Source of the DNA: Yersinia ruckeri ATCC 29473
GTDB taxonomy: Bacteria > Pseudomonadota > Gammaproteobacteria > Enterobacterales > Enterobacteriaceae
Assembly: GCF_000754815.1 (NCBI RefSeq)
Contig: NZ_KN150747.1
Span: forward strand, 899,908 to 963,907
DNA: 64,000 bases
Direction: 5' to 3'
Shown here: in pieces, positions 16,920-28,023 of the stretch
Layout of the letters: each line of letters starts with the position of its first letter
How positions within the stretch are numbered: position 1 is the first letter of the stretch
The notes under the pieces: model-generated
Seen by the model: only the letters and a program-made list of their open reading frames with translations
The model's database searches: none
What the model was told of the DNA's origin: nothing
Program-made: the position numbers and the translations under genes

Positions 16920-17369
16920 AGTGTCTCCCGACAGTAAATAAATTAAGGGAATAATATTACAATAAAACTCCAATTATCTGTTTCATATTAATAATAGCTA
17001 CTATCGCGAGTTTAAGACTAAATTATTATCGCTTCTGATAAATAGCGTAATCACTGCCCGATAGATCGGGCTATCAACCGATAAAATTGTGCCGCAGGCC
17101 ATAATCCATCACTTTGCGGATGTTGATATTGCTCTTTGCGTATTATATGTATTAGTTCGATGCTGACCAGTATGTGTCATAAACGTTGCGGTGATCTATT
17201 GGTGCTGAGTGAATCGGATTTTACGCATGGTACTTTCCTCCGGGACACATTCAGTGTGTCGGAAGATCTCTAAAAGTGAATGGTTTTTTTAAGCGGGAGA
17301 CTGACAACTTAGCTGCGGTATCCTAGAAAAGACTAAGAGCCTACGTTTTCACGTAAGCCCTTGATATTT
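16920..17369. other. Intergenic stretch between the SHOCT gene and tRNA-Ile
   Basis: About 450 bp with no convincing gene. It holds the promoter region of the SHOCT gene at its left end and sequence downstream of the tRNA at its right end. Confidence 0.4.
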
Positions 17370-17446
17370 GGTGGCCCCTGCTGGACTTGAACCAGCGACC
17401 AAGCGATTATGAGTCGCGTGCTCTAACCAACTGAGCTAAGGGGCCA
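17370..17446 (-). tRNA. ileX: tRNA-Ile with CAU anticodon (lysidine type)
   Basis: 77 nt on the minus strand from GGCCCCTTAGCTCAGTTGG to the encoded 3' CCA. The acceptor stem GGCCCCT pairs with AGGGGCC, the T arm contains GGTTCAAGTCC, and the anticodon loop GACTCATAATC gives CAU. The overall sequence matches the minor isoleucine tRNA (ileX type), whose C34 is changed to lysidine by TilS to read AUA codons, rather than tRNA-Met. Its place next to rpoD agrees with ileX in Escherichia coli. Confidence 0.95.
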
Positions 17447-17590
17447 TACTTGGGCGCTGATTATACGGTAGTTTTTATCTTGCGGTCTAGAGCTGAAAAA
17501 TCAGATGGACGTTTTATGCACAAAATTAAGGTTTTTTACGAATATAGTGGGGAATAGTACCAAAATAGAGAGCGACTTCAGGCTGAAAAG

Positions 17591-17665
17591 AAAAACCCCG
17601 ACATGAACTGCGCCTTAATCAGTTGGTGTCCAACTTTTGGGGTACAGTTCAATCTGCCGGGGTTT
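17591..17665 (-). terminator. Long terminator hairpin after rpoD
   Basis: ACCCCGAC-TGAACTG on one arm and CAGTTCA-TGCCGGGGT on the other, flanked by AAAAA on the left, which becomes the T-run on the minus strand. About 35 bases sit in the loop. It is the end of the rpsU-dnaG-rpoD operon. Confidence 0.7.
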
Positions 17666-17682
17666 ATTGCTGCTGCCGACGA

Positions 17683-19524
17683 TTAGTCGTCGAGGAAGCT
17701 ACGTAGAACTTCGGAGCGGCTTGGGTGGCGCAATTTACGCAGTGCCTTCGCTTCGATCTGACGAATACGTTCACGGGTAACATCGAACTGCTTACCGACT
17801 TCTTCCAAAGTATGGTCAGTGTTCATGTCGATACCAAAACGCATCCGCAGAACTTTAGCTTCACGGGCGGTCAGGCCAGCCAACACATCGTGAGTTGCCG
17901 AACGCAGGCTCTCGGAAGTTGCAGAGTCCAACGGCAGCTCTAACGTTGTATCTTCGATGAAATCGCCCAGATGTGAATCTTCATCATCACCAATTGGCGT
18001 TTCCATAGAGATCGGCTCTTTCGCGATCTTCAGCACTTTGCGGATTTTGTCTTCCGGCATCAGCATACGTTCTGCTAATTCTTCCGGTGTAGGTTCACGC
18101 CCCATTTCCTGCAACATCTGACGGGATATACGGTTGAGTTTGTTAATCGTCTCAATCATATGTACCGGAATACGGATGGTGCGCGCCTGATCGGCGATAG
18201 AACGGGTGATTGCCTGACGAATCCACCAGGTAGCATAGGTCGAGAATTTATAACCGCGACGGTATTCGAACTTATCTACTGCTTTCATCAGACCGATATT
18301 ACCTTCCTGAATCAAATCAAGGAATTGCAGGCCACGGTTGGTGTATTTTTTAGCAATAGAGATAACCAAACGCAGGTTAGCTTCGACCATTTCTTTCTTC
18401 GCGCGACGTGCTTTGGCTTCACCGATAGACATGCGACGGTTGATGTCTTTTACCTGCTCAATCGTCAGACCGGTTTCTTCTTCGATCTGACGCAGTTTTT
18501 GCAGGCTGCGTTGTACATCATCCGATACGTCTTTCAGTTTTTCTGACCACGGTTTACCCATAGCCAGTGCCGCTGCAAACCAGGTATCGCTGGTTTCGTT
18601 GCTAGCAAACAGTGTGACGAAGTTTTTCTTCGGCATTTTGCACTGTTCAACACACAGTTTCATGATAATGCGTTCTTGAGTACGAACGCGATCCATCATG
18701 GTACGCATGTTGTTAACCAGATAGTCAAACTGCTTAGGTACCAAGCGGAACTGCTTGAATACTTCGGAAAGCTTCAGGATCTCAGCCGCAGCACTGATAT
18801 GGCTACGACCGTTTTTCTTGATTTCTTTCCGTGCGTTTTCATATTGTTCACGCAGGTCAGAGAATTTCTGACGCGCCAGTTCCGGATCGATGCTGTTATC
18901 GTCTTCGCTGTCGTCGTCTTCATCTTCATCTTCGTTTTCATCATCGCCCATTTCTGCGGTGGACAATTCTGAACCTACGTGGGTTGCTGTTGGTGCAATA
19001 TCTTCTTCGGCATTAGGGTCAACGAAGCCGATGATCAGGTCGGACAGACGAGCTTCGCCCGCTTCAACGCGATCATATTGTTCCAACAGGTAAGTGATGG
19101 CTTCAGGGTATTCTGCAACTGAACATTGCACCTGATTAATACCGTCTTCGATACGTTTGGCGATGTCGATTTCGCCTTCACGAGTCAGAAGTTCAACGGT
19201 ACCCATTTCACGCATATACATGCGGACCGGATCGGTCGTACGACCAATTTCGGATTCGACACTGGATAACACCTGCGCTGCAGCTTCAGCCGCGTCATCG
19301 TCGGTATCATTGGTGTTTTCGGCCAGCATTAAATCATCAGCATCAGGCGCTTCTTCCAGCACCTGGATACCCATGTCATTAATCATCTGGATGATGTCTT
19401 CGATCTGATCGGAATCGACGATATCTTCCGGCAGATGGTCATTGACCTCAGCATAGGTCAGGTAGCCTTGCTCTTTACCACGGGTGACAAGTAGCTTCAG
19501 CTGTGACTGCGGGTTTTGCTCCAT
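17683..19524 (-). CDS. rpoD: RNA polymerase sigma-70 factor RpoD
   Basis: Primary housekeeping sigma factor; 613 residues, the same length as the E. coli protein, starting [20 protein letters not shown] at 19524. The open frame extends 43 codons further upstream, but that part lacks similarity. Visible parts are region 1.1 (residues 1-80), region 1.2 ([11 protein letters not shown]), the acidic non-conserved insert with an [12 protein letters not shown] run near 200, region 2 ([32 protein letters not shown]), region 3 ([14 protein letters not shown]) and region 4.2 ([20 protein letters not shown]). Last gene of the macromolecular synthesis operon, about 156 nt after dnaG, where extra (heat-shock) promoters are known in E. 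coli. Confidence 0.98.
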   Translation of the reverse strand: MEQNPQSQLKLLVTRGKEQGYLTYAEVNDHLPEDIVDSDQIEDIIQMINDMGIQVLEEAPDADDLMLAENTNDTDDDAAEAAAQVLSSVESEIGRTTDPVRMYMREMGTVELLTREGEIDIAKRIEDGINQVQCSVAEYPEAITYLLEQYDRVEAGEARLSDLIIGFVDPNAEEDIAPTATHVGSELSTAEMGDDENEDEDEDDDSEDDNSIDPELARQKFSDLREQYENARKEIKKNGRSHISAAAEILKLSEVFKQFRLVPKQFDYLVNNMRTMMDRVRTQERIIMKLCVEQCKMPKKNFVTLFASNETSDTWFAAALAMGKPWSEKLKDVSDDVQRSLQKLRQIEEETGLTIEQVKDINRRMSIGEAKARRAKKEMVEANLRLVISIAKKYTNRGLQFLDLIQEGNIGLMKAVDKFEYRRGYKFSTYATWWIRQAITRSIADQARTIRIPVHMIETINKLNRISRQMLQEMGREPTPEELAERMLMPEDKIRKVLKIAKEPISMETPIGDDEDSHLGDFIEDTTLELPLDSATSESLRSATHDVLAGLTAREAKVLRMRFGIDMNTDHTLEEVGKQFDVTRERIRQIEAKALRKLRHPSRSEVLRSFLDD

Positions 19525-19680
19525 AAGACGGTATCCACACTTCAGAGTATTTGGGTTGGTGTCGGTCGGCGAAACCGCCAACAATAGCATTTGGGGCCAT
19601 TTTTTTCGCCGCTGCCCGCTATGGCGGCATATTGCAGGGAGTCGCCCCTGCATTTATCGGCAATTAAGCCGTTGGGTAAT

Positions 19681-21429
19681 TCATTTTTTCTTGGCTAACG
19701 CAAGATTCAAAGACCAAAGCTCTTTACGTTCTTCGGCGTTTAATCCGTGTGTGCGATCGCGGGCAATCAATGTTTCCTGACGCTGTTCTAAAATTGAGTC
19801 ATAAAGACTCGTCAGCGTATCGACAAAGGTTGGTTCGATCATCTCCTCTGCAATCATGTGGTTCCAAGTTGCTAAGGTTTCAAGCTGTTGGCTGAATTTA
19901 TTATCACGATACAGCTCCAGTAACTGGCCAGTAGTCAGCCCCGGCTGGGCTAGACAGGTATTTACCAACTCAATGAATAGCGGTAAACCTGCTAGTTTTG
20001 CTTGCTCAACTCCCTGTAGTGAGGGAATAAGTGTAGCCAGTTGTGGGTTTTGTACCAGTAGCCCTATAAGTATACGCATGGTTGTGCGTTTTAGCTGGGG
20101 CGGTTGGTAGCTATTCGTATTTTCAGCCAGTTTAGGCATCAGTTTATCCAACTGACTATCATCCAGGATGCCTAATTTGTTACCTAATTGCTGACGCAGA
20201 TACAGCCGCAGCGTTTCTCCCGGCACCTGACTGATTAAAGGTAGCGCAAGGGTGCTTAATTTGGCACGTCCGTCTGGGCTGCTCAAATCCACCTGTGGCA
20301 TCAATGTTTCAAACAAAAAGGTTGAGAGCGGCTGCGCCTGCTCCATCCGTTGTTCGAATGCATCTTTGCCTTCTTTGCGTACCAAAGTGTCGGGATCTTC
20401 TCCATCAGGTAAAAACATAAAGCGTAGCTGACGGCCATCGGTCAGATAGGGCAGTGCAGTTTCCAATGCTCGCCAGGCGGCATCTCGGCCAGCCCTATCG
20501 CCGTCATAACAGCAAATAACCTGATCGGTGGCGCGGAACAGCAGCTGAATATGTTCAGCCGTCGTTGAAGTTCCAAGTGAGGCAACGGCATAATCAATGC
20601 CGAATTGCGCTAACGCCACCACATCCATATAGCCTTCCACCACGAGTAAACGTGTTGGATTGGGATGAATAACCTGTGCTTCATACAAGCCGTATAACTG
20701 GCGGCCCTTATGAAAAATCTCTGTTTCCGGGGAGTTGAGGTATTTAGGAACGCCATCACCCAGAATTCGCCCACCAAAAGCGATGACACGCCCACGCTTA
20801 TCGCGGATCGGGAACATAACGCGTTCACGGAAACGATCGTATGTCCGTCCTGTATCATTAGTCACCAGCATGCCAGCATCGTTCAGTGCTGTACGACTTT
20901 CGGCATCACGGCCAAAGCGTTTTAACGCGTTGTCCCAGCCTGCCGGAGCAAAACCAATGGCGAAATGACGGATAATATCTTCACTCAACCCGCGGTGTTC
21001 AAGATAACCACGTGCCTGTTTGGCTGTCGGGCTGTTGAGTGATTGTTGATAGAACGCGCTAAGCTGATCCATCAATTGATACAGATTTTGTCGTTGGTGA
21101 CGTTCTATTTGCGTGCTGCCGGTTCCTGCCTCGTAAGGTACTTCCAGCCCGTGCATAGTGGCTAATTCTTCGATACTTTCGACAAACTCCAGTCGATCGT
21201 AATTCATCAAAAAATCTACCGCATTGCCATGAGCACCACAGCCGAAGCAATGATAAAATTGCTTGTCGCCATTAACGGTGAATGAAGGCGTTTTCTCATG
21301 ATGAAACGGACAACACGCGTGATAATTTTTGCCTTGCTTCTTCAGCTTTACCCGGGCATCGATCAGATCGACGATATCGGTTCTAGCCAGCAAGTCATTG
21401 ATAAATACCCGCGGGATTCGTCCAGCCAT
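19681..21429 (-). CDS. dnaG: DNA primase DnaG
   Basis: 582 residues. Synthesises the RNA primers for chromosomal replication. The N-terminal CHC2 zinc finger is visible (CCPFHHEKTPSF ... HCFGCGAHG), then the RNA polymerase core with TOPRIM motif LLVVEGYMDVVAL (catalytic Glu) and CYDGDRAGRDA (metal-binding Asp), and a C-terminal helicase (DnaB)-binding domain ending LNLALAKKK. Full length for the family. It lies between rpsU and rpoD; the attenuator-like hairpin upstream would keep its level low relative to S21. Confidence 0.98.
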   Translation of the reverse strand: MAGRIPRVFINDLLARTDIVDLIDARVKLKKQGKNYHACCPFHHEKTPSFTVNGDKQFYHCFGCGAHGNAVDFLMNYDRLEFVESIEELATMHGLEVPYEAGTGSTQIERHQRQNLYQLMDQLSAFYQQSLNSPTAKQARGYLEHRGLSEDIIRHFAIGFAPAGWDNALKRFGRDAESRTALNDAGMLVTNDTGRTYDRFRERVMFPIRDKRGRVIAFGGRILGDGVPKYLNSPETEIFHKGRQLYGLYEAQVIHPNPTRLLVVEGYMDVVALAQFGIDYAVASLGTSTTAEHIQLLFRATDQVICCYDGDRAGRDAAWRALETALPYLTDGRQLRFMFLPDGEDPDTLVRKEGKDAFEQRMEQAQPLSTFLFETLMPQVDLSSPDGRAKLSTLALPLISQVPGETLRLYLRQQLGNKLGILDDSQLDKLMPKLAENTNSYQPPQLKRTTMRILIGLLVQNPQLATLIPSLQGVEQAKLAGLPLFIELVNTCLAQPGLTTGQLLELYRDNKFSQQLETLATWNHMIAEEMIEPTFVDTLTSLYDSILEQRQETLIARDRTHGLNAEERKELWSLNLALAKKK

Positions 21430-21463
21430 AAGCCCCTATTCGCTAGTCCATAAACGAGAATAA

Positions 21464-21491
21464 GCCGCGCATTCCTTTCGGAAAGCACGGC
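21464..21491 (-). terminator. Hairpin between rpsU and dnaG (partial terminator)
   Basis: On the minus strand GCCGTGCTTTCCGAAAGGAATGCGCGGC, followed by TTATTCTC. An internal terminator at this position is known in the E. coli operon and limits transcription into dnaG; the sequence here fits that role. Confidence 0.55.
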
Positions 21492-21563
21492 CTTCGTTGC
21501 AACTACTCGGTCTGCGCGTTCTTGGTAACTAACAAATCACGCTGTAGGGTTGCCCCCAAAGAA

Positions 21564-22171
<608 letters not shown>

Positions 22172-23185
22172 ATGCGAGTTTTGGGTATAGAAACATCCTG
22201 CGATGAAACCGGAATTGCAGTTTATGACGATGAAACCGGTCTGTTAGCCAACCAATTATACAGTCAGGTCAAACTACATGCTGATTATGGCGGTGTGGTT
22301 CCTGAGCTGGCATCGCGCGATCACGTGCGGAAAACCGTGCCGCTGATTCAGGCTGCGTTAAAAGAAGCCAATCTGCGCCCTGAAGATATTGATGGCGTGG
22401 CTTATACTGCCGGGCCTGGTCTGGTTGGCGCGTTATTGGTCGGAGCCACCATTGGCCGGGCATTAGCTTTTGCCTGGAATGTGCCAGCAGTGCCTGTCCA
22501 CCATATGGAAGGCCATTTACTGGCTCCGATGTTGGAAGACAATGCGCCGGAATTTCCTTTTGTCGCACTATTGGTTTCCGGTGGGCATACACAATTAATT
22601 AGCGTAACAGGCATCGGTGAATATCAGTTGCTTGGTGAGTCGGTTGATGATGCTGCTGGTGAAGCCTTCGATAAAACCGCCAAATTGTTAGGGCTGGATT
22701 ATCCCGGAGGGCCAATGTTGTCGCGCATGGCTCAGCAAGGCAATTCCACTCGCTTTACTTTTCCACGTCCAATGACTGATCGTCCTGGGCTGGATTTTAG
22801 CTTCTCTGGTTTGAAAACCTTTGCCGCCAACACGATTCGAGCTAATGACAATGACGATCAAACTCGCGCAGATATCGCTCGCGCCTTTGAAGATGCAGTC
22901 GTAGATACGCTGGCAATCAAGTGTAAAAGAGCATTGGAACAAACCGGATTCAAGCGTTTGGTCATCGCCGGTGGTGTTAGTGCCAATACAACGTTACGCA
23001 CCAAACTGGCCGAAATGATGCAAAAGCGTGGCGGTGAGGTTTTCTATGCTCGCCCTGAATTCTGCACTGATAATGGTGCGATGATCGCCTATGCTGGATT
23101 GATCCGACTGAAAACCGGTGTGGATAGTGAGTTGGTGGTGTCGGTGAGGCCGCGCTGGCCATTAGCTGAACTACCGAAAGTCTGA
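22172..23185 (+). CDS. tsaD: tRNA N6-adenosine threonylcarbamoyltransferase TsaD
   Basis: 337 residues from the ATG at 22172 ([19 protein letters not shown]); the open frame starts 5 codons earlier, but this start gives the family length. It transfers threonylcarbamoyl from TC-AMP to A37 of ANN-decoding tRNAs in complex with TsaB and TsaE. ASKHA fold. The iron-binding HHMEGH motif is near residues 110-115, with [11 protein letters not shown] and later [11 protein letters not shown] for nucleotide binding. The TGA stop lies within the first unit of the 122-bp tandem repeat downstream. Confidence 0.97.
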   Translation: MRVLGIETSCDETGIAVYDDETGLLANQLYSQVKLHADYGGVVPELASRDHVRKTVPLIQAALKEANLRPEDIDGVAYTAGPGLVGALLVGATIGRALAFAWNVPAVPVHHMEGHLLAPMLEDNAPEFPFVALLVSGGHTQLISVTGIGEYQLLGESVDDAAGEAFDKTAKLLGLDYPGGPMLSRMAQQGNSTRFTFPRPMTDRPGLDFSFSGLKTFAANTIRANDNDDQTRADIARAFEDAVVDTLAIKCKRALEQTGFKRLVIAGGVSANTTLRTKLAEMMQKRGGEVFYARPEFCTDNGAMIAYAGLIRLKTGVDSELVVSVRPRWPLAELPKV

Positions 23186-23440
23186 GCAGGGCTGCGGCTG
23201 TGTTGCCGCGTCATTTCGGGATGCTCACAGACCGATGTATGCTCCGCTCCCTCAATGTCTAGCGCCTTGCCTCGTACCTGCTCAGTCATTCGGTTTTTGT
23301 GGTCTGAGCAGGGCTGCGGCTGTGTTGCCGCGTCATTTCGGGATGCTCACAGACCGATGTATGCTCCGCTCCCTCAATGCCTAGCGCCTTGCCTCGTACC
23401 TGCTCAGTCATTCGGTTTTTGTGGTCTGAGCAGGGCTGCG
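23181..23440 (+). repeat. 122-bp tandem repeat, two copies plus a partial third
   Basis: Units start at 23181, 23303 and 23425 with TCTGAGCAGGGCTGCGG; the first two are 122 bp and differ by one base (TGTCTAG/TGCCTAG). The third stops after 16 bp. The first unit includes the tsaD stop codon. It fills most of the tsaD-plsY gap, and its inner part (CGTCATTTCGGGATGCTCAC) looks like a dispersed enterobacterial intergenic element. It is not a CRISPR: the unit is long and there are no spacers. Confidence 0.95.
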
Positions 23441-23480
23441 ATCATTGTTATTTCGAATATCGAGTGTCAGCTGCGTTAAC

Positions 23481-24128
23481 TCAATCTTCTAATTCCTGTT
23501 TTTCAGCTTCTTCTGCAGCCGTTTTCTGTTTCTTCTTTTTCAGTTTCTCCCAAATCTTGCTTTCCTGCCCGCGCCATAAACGCTGAATATTATCGTGGTG
23601 ACGCATCAGAATCAGGCAAGAGAGCATGGCGACAGGGAAAGTAAACTGTGGCTTGAACCACCAGACATAAAAAGGAGCAATTAGGGCACTGACAATGGCA
23701 CCTAAGGAAGAGTAACCGCTGAGCAGCACCGTCAGTAGCCAAGTGCCGGTCATCAAACCGGTCAGATCCCAGCCGATAGGTGCAATAGCTCCGAATGCCG
23801 TCGCGACCCCCTTTCCCCCGCGGAAGTTGAAAAATACCGGATAAATATGGCCTAGGCAGGCTGCAATAGCGGTTATTCCGAGATAAAGAGGGGAAAGATG
23901 TAAGAGATAGGCGATCCACACCGGCAACATGCCTTTTACCACATCAAAAACCAATACCGCCGCTGCCGCGGTACGACCACCGATACGCAGTACGTTGGTG
24001 GCACCGGGATTACCCGAACCATGTACGCGAGGATCAGGCAATTTTGCGATCCGACAGACCAGAATCGCGCTGGAAATTGAGCCACACAAATACGCGAAGA
24101 GAATCATACCAAGCGCGATAGCACTCAT
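23481..24128 (-). CDS. plsY: Glycerol-3-phosphate acyltransferase PlsY
   Basis: 215 residues, inner-membrane protein with five hydrophobic segments. It acylates glycerol-3-phosphate with acyl-phosphate, the first step of phospholipid synthesis. Family motifs are present in order: [12 protein letters not shown] (G3P-binding loop), [13 protein letters not shown], and the third region near [10 protein letters not shown]. The C-terminal tail is long and charged ([20 protein letters not shown]), making it about ten residues longer than E. coli YgiH. It is transcribed towards tsaD and divergent from folB. Confidence 0.95.
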   Translation of the reverse strand: MSAIALGMILFAYLCGSISSAILVCRIAKLPDPRVHGSGNPGATNVLRIGGRTAAAAVLVFDVVKGMLPVWIAYLLHLSPLYLGITAIAACLGHIYPVFFNFRGGKGVATAFGAIAPIGWDLTGLMTGTWLLTVLLSGYSSLGAIVSALIAPFYVWWFKPQFTFPVAMLSCLILMRHHDNIQRLWRGQESKIWEKLKKKKQKTAAEEAEKQELED

Positions 24129-24235
24129 AACGCCGCCCCGTTTAATAATGGTCGTTTTAATCGCAACATCTGTGGATAATACGCATATTCGGCTGGAAGT
24201 GATATCCAGTAGGCGTAAAAACAGAGAATGACGTG

Positions 24236-24595
24236 ATGGACATCGTATTTATTGAACAGCTTAGCGTGATTACCACCATCGGTGTGTATGACTGGGAACA
24301 GACTATTCGACAGAAGTTGGTGTTCGATATCGAAATGGGCTGGGATAACCGTAAAGCAGCCGCCAGCGATGATGTTCGCCATTGTTTAAGCTACGCTGAT
24401 ATCAGCGATGCTATTTTACAACATGTTGAAGGGCAGCGTTTTGCGTTGGTTGAAAGAGTGGCAGAAGAGGTTGCCGATATTTTATTGCAGCGCTTCGCTT
24501 CTCCTTGGGTGAGAATCAAGCTGAGCAAACCTGGAGCGGTGGCTGAAGCGCTTAACGTCGGTGTGATTATTGAGCGCGGACAGCGAACCAATTGA
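24236..24595 (+). CDS. folB: Dihydroneopterin aldolase FolB
   Basis: 119 residues from the ATG at 24236 ([20 protein letters not shown]); a GTG one codon earlier is in frame. It converts 7,8-dihydroneopterin to 6-hydroxymethyl-dihydropterin and glycolaldehyde in folate synthesis; also epimerase activity. Conserved Tyr/Glu active-site segments are visible ([24 protein letters not shown]) and the KLSKPGAV catalytic Lys region. Length is typical. Followed by a strong terminator at 24689. Confidence 0.96.
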   Translation: MDIVFIEQLSVITTIGVYDWEQTIRQKLVFDIEMGWDNRKAAASDDVRHCLSYADISDAILQHVEGQRFALVERVAEEVADILLQRFASPWVRIKLSKPGAVAEALNVGVIIERGQRTN

Positions 24596-24688
24596 TTTTT
24601 CTGACAGTAAAATGCCATAAATATGCAACCATCCATCGGTAAGCTGGTCGTATTAGTTTGGGTGATATTTTTAATTTAACTGAATTTA

Positions 24689-24722
24689 AACGGCATTGTT
24701 TCTGCAACATTGCCGTTTTTTT
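24689..24722 (+). terminator. Terminator after folB
   Basis: AACGGCATTGTT, loop TCTGC, AACATTGCCGTT, then TTTTT; one mismatch in a 12-bp stem. Canonical rho-independent terminator. Confidence 0.85.
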
Positions 24723-24756
24723 GTGGTTTTCTTTGATTGGGATATGGGTAGCGTAG

Positions 24757-25581
24757 ATGACGGATATGTATTCGCTGTTTGTGGCATTTGTTCTGGGCGT
24801 TGTGGAAGGTTTGACCGAATTTTTGCCGGTTTCCTCAACGGGTCATATGATCATCGTCGGCCACCTACTGGGTTTCACCGGTGAGAAAGCAGAAACCTTT
24901 GAAGTGATTATTCAATTAGGTTCGATTCTGGCGGTGGTGGTGGTGTTCTGGCGTCGTCTATTTGGTCTGATCGGGATTCACTTTGGCGGTAAAAAAGTGG
25001 CCAATGATGGTCAGACGGGGGGGCATTTGACCCTGGGACACGTTTTATTGGCGATGATTCCTGCGGTCATCTTGGGCCTGGTATTCCATGATGCGATCAA
25101 GTCACTGTTTCAGCCTCAAAGCGTCATGTATGCCTTGGTTATCGGTGGGTTACTGTTATTGGCGGCCGAATGGCTAAAACCTAAAAATCCTAAAGCGGTC
25201 GGGTTGGATGACATCAGTTATCGTCAGGCATTTATGATTGGTTGCTTCCAATGTTTGGCTCTATGGCCGGGTTTTTCTCGCTCGGGAGCGACGATTTCTG
25301 GCGGTATGCTGACTGGCGTCAGCCGCTACGCGGCATCTGAGTTTTCGTTTATTCTGGCGGTTCCGATGATGCTGGGTGCCAGCGGATTGGATTTGTATAA
25401 GAGTTTGCACTTCCTGACTTGGGGCGACTTTCCGATGTTTGCCGTCGGTTTTGCTACGGCGTTTGTGGTGGCTCTGGTTGCGATTAAAACCTTCCTGTCA
25501 GTGATTAAACGTATTTCTTTCGTTCCTTTCGCTATTTACCGTTTTGTGGTGGCTGCCGCAGTATATTGGGTCTTTATGTAA
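24757..25581 (+). CDS. uppP: Undecaprenyl-diphosphatase UppP (BacA)
   Basis: 274 residues, polytopic inner-membrane phosphatase that recycles undecaprenyl diphosphate to the monophosphate carrier for peptidoglycan and O-antigen synthesis; overproduction gives bacitracin resistance. Signature segments are [19 protein letters not shown] near the N-terminus and [19 protein letters not shown] in the middle (active-site Glu, His, Arg). The rest is hydrophobic helices to the C-terminal [12 protein letters not shown]. Monocistronic, with terminators on both sides. It supplies the lipid carrier that the gtr cluster also needs. Confidence 0.97.
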   Translation: MTDMYSLFVAFVLGVVEGLTEFLPVSSTGHMIIVGHLLGFTGEKAETFEVIIQLGSILAVVVVFWRRLFGLIGIHFGGKKVANDGQTGGHLTLGHVLLAMIPAVILGLVFHDAIKSLFQPQSVMYALVIGGLLLLAAEWLKPKNPKAVGLDDISYRQAFMIGCFQCLALWPGFSRSGATISGGMLTGVSRYAASEFSFILAVPMMLGASGLDLYKSLHFLTWGDFPMFAVGFATAFVVALVAIKTFLSVIKRISFVPFAIYRFVVAAAVYWVFM

Positions 25582-25611
25582 GTCCTTTGGTGTGGGTGAC
25601 TCACCTAAATG

Positions 25612-25635
25612 GCCCTGTATTTGCAGGGCTTTTTG
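25612..25635 (+). terminator. Terminator after uppP
   Basis: GCCCTGTATTTGCAGGGC followed by TTTTTG: short perfect stem with a T-run. Confidence 0.85.
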
Positions 25636-25696
25636 TTTCTGCGTCATTGATAAATGAGCTGGGATTGTCCGTCTGATACTACGCGCAGAGCGTATT

Positions 25697-26944
25697 TTAG
25701 CGAATTTGGCTAGAAGTTTCGCCTAGCGACAGTTTCCACTCGGCTAGCGCTTGCTGGCGGCGGCGTTTGACTTCATCTCGAATCGCCAGGCCTTGTAGGC
25801 CACTGGCAACCACTTCCTTGACCGACACGCTATTGGCTATGTTATAGGCTGCGCGTAAATAATCGGCCTGCGGATAAGGATTATGTTCAAAACCGGTACG
25901 GCCACGGGCATCTGCCTCGCTGGCGATAATCATTTGCTCCAATCTTTCAGGCTTGCGCCAGACATCAATAGCATCAAATAACTTCAACAAGGTTTCCGGA
26001 CGAAGTCTATCGATTGTGTGAATCAAATCATGATATTCCGCCACCAATTTTGCCAAATCCCGCACCGGATTCGGTACCCGCAAGCGCTGACAGAGTCGCT
26101 CAACTAATTTGATGCCCGCTGGGCCATGACCGTGATGACGAGGCCAAAACTCTTTTGGTGTTAAACCTTTACCAAGATCGTGGCACAGCGCGGCAAAGCG
26201 AATAGCGACTTCCGAACTGAGCTGGGCAGCAATGGTTAGCGTCATCAGGGTATGAATGCCGGTATCAATTTCAGGGTGCCATTTTTCCGGTGCCGGTACG
26301 CCAAATAGCGCATCAATTTCAGGGAACAGTACTGCCAGTGCGCCGCAATCACGTAAAACCTGAAAGTAAGTCTGTGGGCTTTGGCTGAGCAAGGCTTTTT
26401 CCGTCTCTTTCCACACTCGTTCTGGCGTCAACGCTGAAAGTTCGCCATTGTCGGCCATTTGACGCATTAGAGCTTGTGTCTCCGGAGCAATGGTAAAGCC
26501 CAGGTTGGCAAAACGGGCGGCGAAACGAGCGACGCGCAGTACCCGCAGCGGATCTTCAGCAAAAGCAGCAGAGACGTGACGCAAAATACGGTTTTCCAGA
26601 TCTTGCTGGCCATGGTATGGATCAAACAGTTCGCCGTCTGAATGCTGTGCGATGGCGTTTATGGTGAGATCCCGGCGCAGCAAGTCTTCTTCTAACGTGA
26701 CATCAGGCGCGGCATAGCAGGTAAATCCGGTATAGCCTTGACCGGACTTTCGTTCTGTCCGCGCCAGTGCATATTCTTCGCGGCTAACCGGATGGAGAAA
26801 CACCGGAAAATCTTTTCCAACCTGTTGATAGCCTTGGGAAAGCAATTGCTCTGGTGTAGCGCCGACGACGACCCAATCCCGCTCGGTAACGGGTAAATTG
26901 AGTAAGTTGTCGCGTACGGCACCGCCGACCAGGTAGATATTCAC
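25697..26944 (-). CDS. cca: Multifunctional CCA-adding enzyme
   Basis: 415 residues from a GTG at 26944, which has AGGAG about 8 nt upstream and matches the E. coli start ([11 protein letters not shown]). Adds and repairs the CCA end of tRNAs; the HD domain gives phosphatase and cyclic phosphodiesterase activities. Motifs are GGAVRD, the DxD-containing RDWVVVG region, the [10 protein letters not shown] motif, [15 protein letters not shown], and the HD motif [20 protein letters not shown]. Class II nucleotidyltransferase. It lies just upstream of the convergent uppP. Confidence 0.96.
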   Translation of the reverse strand: MNIYLVGGAVRDNLLNLPVTERDWVVVGATPEQLLSQGYQQVGKDFPVFLHPVSREEYALARTERKSGQGYTGFTCYAAPDVTLEEDLLRRDLTINAIAQHSDGELFDPYHGQQDLENRILRHVSAAFAEDPLRVLRVARFAARFANLGFTIAPETQALMRQMADNGELSALTPERVWKETEKALLSQSPQTYFQVLRDCGALAVLFPEIDALFGVPAPEKWHPEIDTGIHTLMTLTIAAQLSSEVAIRFAALCHDLGKGLTPKEFWPRHHGHGPAGIKLVERLCQRLRVPNPVRDLAKLVAEYHDLIHTIDRLRPETLLKLFDAIDVWRKPERLEQMIIASEADARGRTGFEHNPYPQADYLRAAYNIANSVSVKEVVASGLQGLAIRDEVKRRRQQALAEWKLSLGETSSQIR

Positions 26945-27086
26945 TGTGATGCTCCTGATAACCATCTTCTCAATGGTTCTGAAATAATAAGGCTTAATGT
27001 TGGGTTAGAGTATAGCGGGGCTGGCAGTGCAAAGAAAATCGGCCGCCGATGGCAGCCGATAATGTTCGATTTAACACATCCCGCGA

Positions 27087-27707
27087 TTAATTCATCCAGC
27101 GGTTTTTTTTCTTACGACTTGGAATCAGGTGCGGTAGCATCAAACCCAGAATCAGGCCGAGGCCAGCAACACCACCACCGTACATAAACCATTGCAAAAT
27201 AATGGTGCGTTGTTTGTCATCCAGTTGCAGATTGACGGCGTTGACTTTTTTCTGTGCCACAATCAGCTGATTTTTTAACGCGGTATTTTCTTGCTTCAAC
27301 GCGTTAATGACACTATCGCTGGCCGCCACTTTCTGCTGCATTTCGGTGGTGCGCTGATTCCAGCTATTATCAATATTGGCCAGTTTATCGGTTAAGGTTT
27401 TAACCTGTTGTTCCAAATCGGGCAAACGCACTCGCATACTAGGCGATTGACTTAACTGATCCATGGGAATCCAGGTTGTCCTCCCTTTATTATCGCGAAT
27501 TTGGCCATAATTTGCCGCTTCATTGACGCTGATCAGGGTGACTTCCTCGCCAGCATTCAGTGTGCCGAGGATACGGTATTGGTTACCGGGGCCGCTATGG
27601 ACGTAGGTGATTAGCTCATCAGAGATGTAGCGTTTTTCTTCAGCGTGCGCGCCCCAACTTATGCTTAAACTCAGCATAGCGAGGCAGATTAGGCGTAATT
27701 TCTGCAT
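27087..27707 (-). CDS. ygiM: SH3-domain membrane protein YgiM
   Basis: 206 residues. A signal peptide-like N-terminus (LRLICLAMLSLSISWGAHA) is followed by a bacterial SH3 domain (DELITYVHSGPGNQYRILGT ... TWIPMDQL), a coiled-coil stretch (about residues 95-165) and a C-terminal membrane helix (WFMYGGGVAGLGLILGLMLP) with a basic tail. It belongs to the TIGR04211-type SH3 proteins, exposed in the periplasm and anchored at the C-terminus. Function not established; SH3b domains often bind cell wall. Upstream of cca on the same strand and divergent from ygiF, as in E. coli. Confidence 0.9.
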   Translation of the reverse strand: MQKLRLICLAMLSLSISWGAHAEEKRYISDELITYVHSGPGNQYRILGTLNAGEEVTLISVNEAANYGQIRDNKGRTTWIPMDQLSQSPSMRVRLPDLEQQVKTLTDKLANIDNSWNQRTTEMQQKVAASDSVINALKQENTALKNQLIVAQKKVNAVNLQLDDKQRTIILQWFMYGGGVAGLGLILGLMLPHLIPSRKKKNRWMN

Positions 27708-28023
27708 TAGATCATCGTTTGTGAGTGAATTTATGGAGCGATAGTAGAGTGTTCAGTTTGCCGACGCAACGCATAAACAGGAATGAGAACTATCTTACTC
27801 TCAATGCCGGTGCGGGTTTGATGCCTTTTTTCACCGTTTTGGTAGCGACTCAAATTAGTCTGATCAAGCTTGTAGGGCAGACTCGCTAAATCAGGTTAAA
27901 ATAAGCTTTGGCTCGCGCCTGTTGTCTGGGTTATTCGTTAGAATAAACGGTGTAAAGCAGGCAAACTATCGCGAATCGCGCATAATGCCCACAATCTCGT
28001 AATATATCGGTGTGAATGAAATT
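27708..28023. promoter_or_regulatory. Divergent region between ygiM and ygiF
   Basis: Non-coding; carries the promoters of both divergent genes. I see no further gene or strong hairpin. Confidence 0.4.

Noticed and set aside
17370-17446. tRNA-Met assignment because of the CAU anticodon
   Set aside because: The body sequence matches the minor isoleucine tRNA (ileX type) and the location beside rpoD supports that.
18890-19093. Serine-rich plus-strand frame in rpoD
   Set aside because: Shadow of the acidic GAA/GAT/GAC run in the sigma-70 non-conserved region.
19525-19653. 43-codon N-terminal extension of rpoD
   Set aside because: The known N-terminus [12 protein letters not shown] starts at 19524 and gives exactly 613 residues; the extension shows no similarity to sigma-70.
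23181-23440. Possible CRISPR array
   Set aside because: Units are 122 bp, directly abutting, with no spacers; it is a tandem duplication of an intergenic element.
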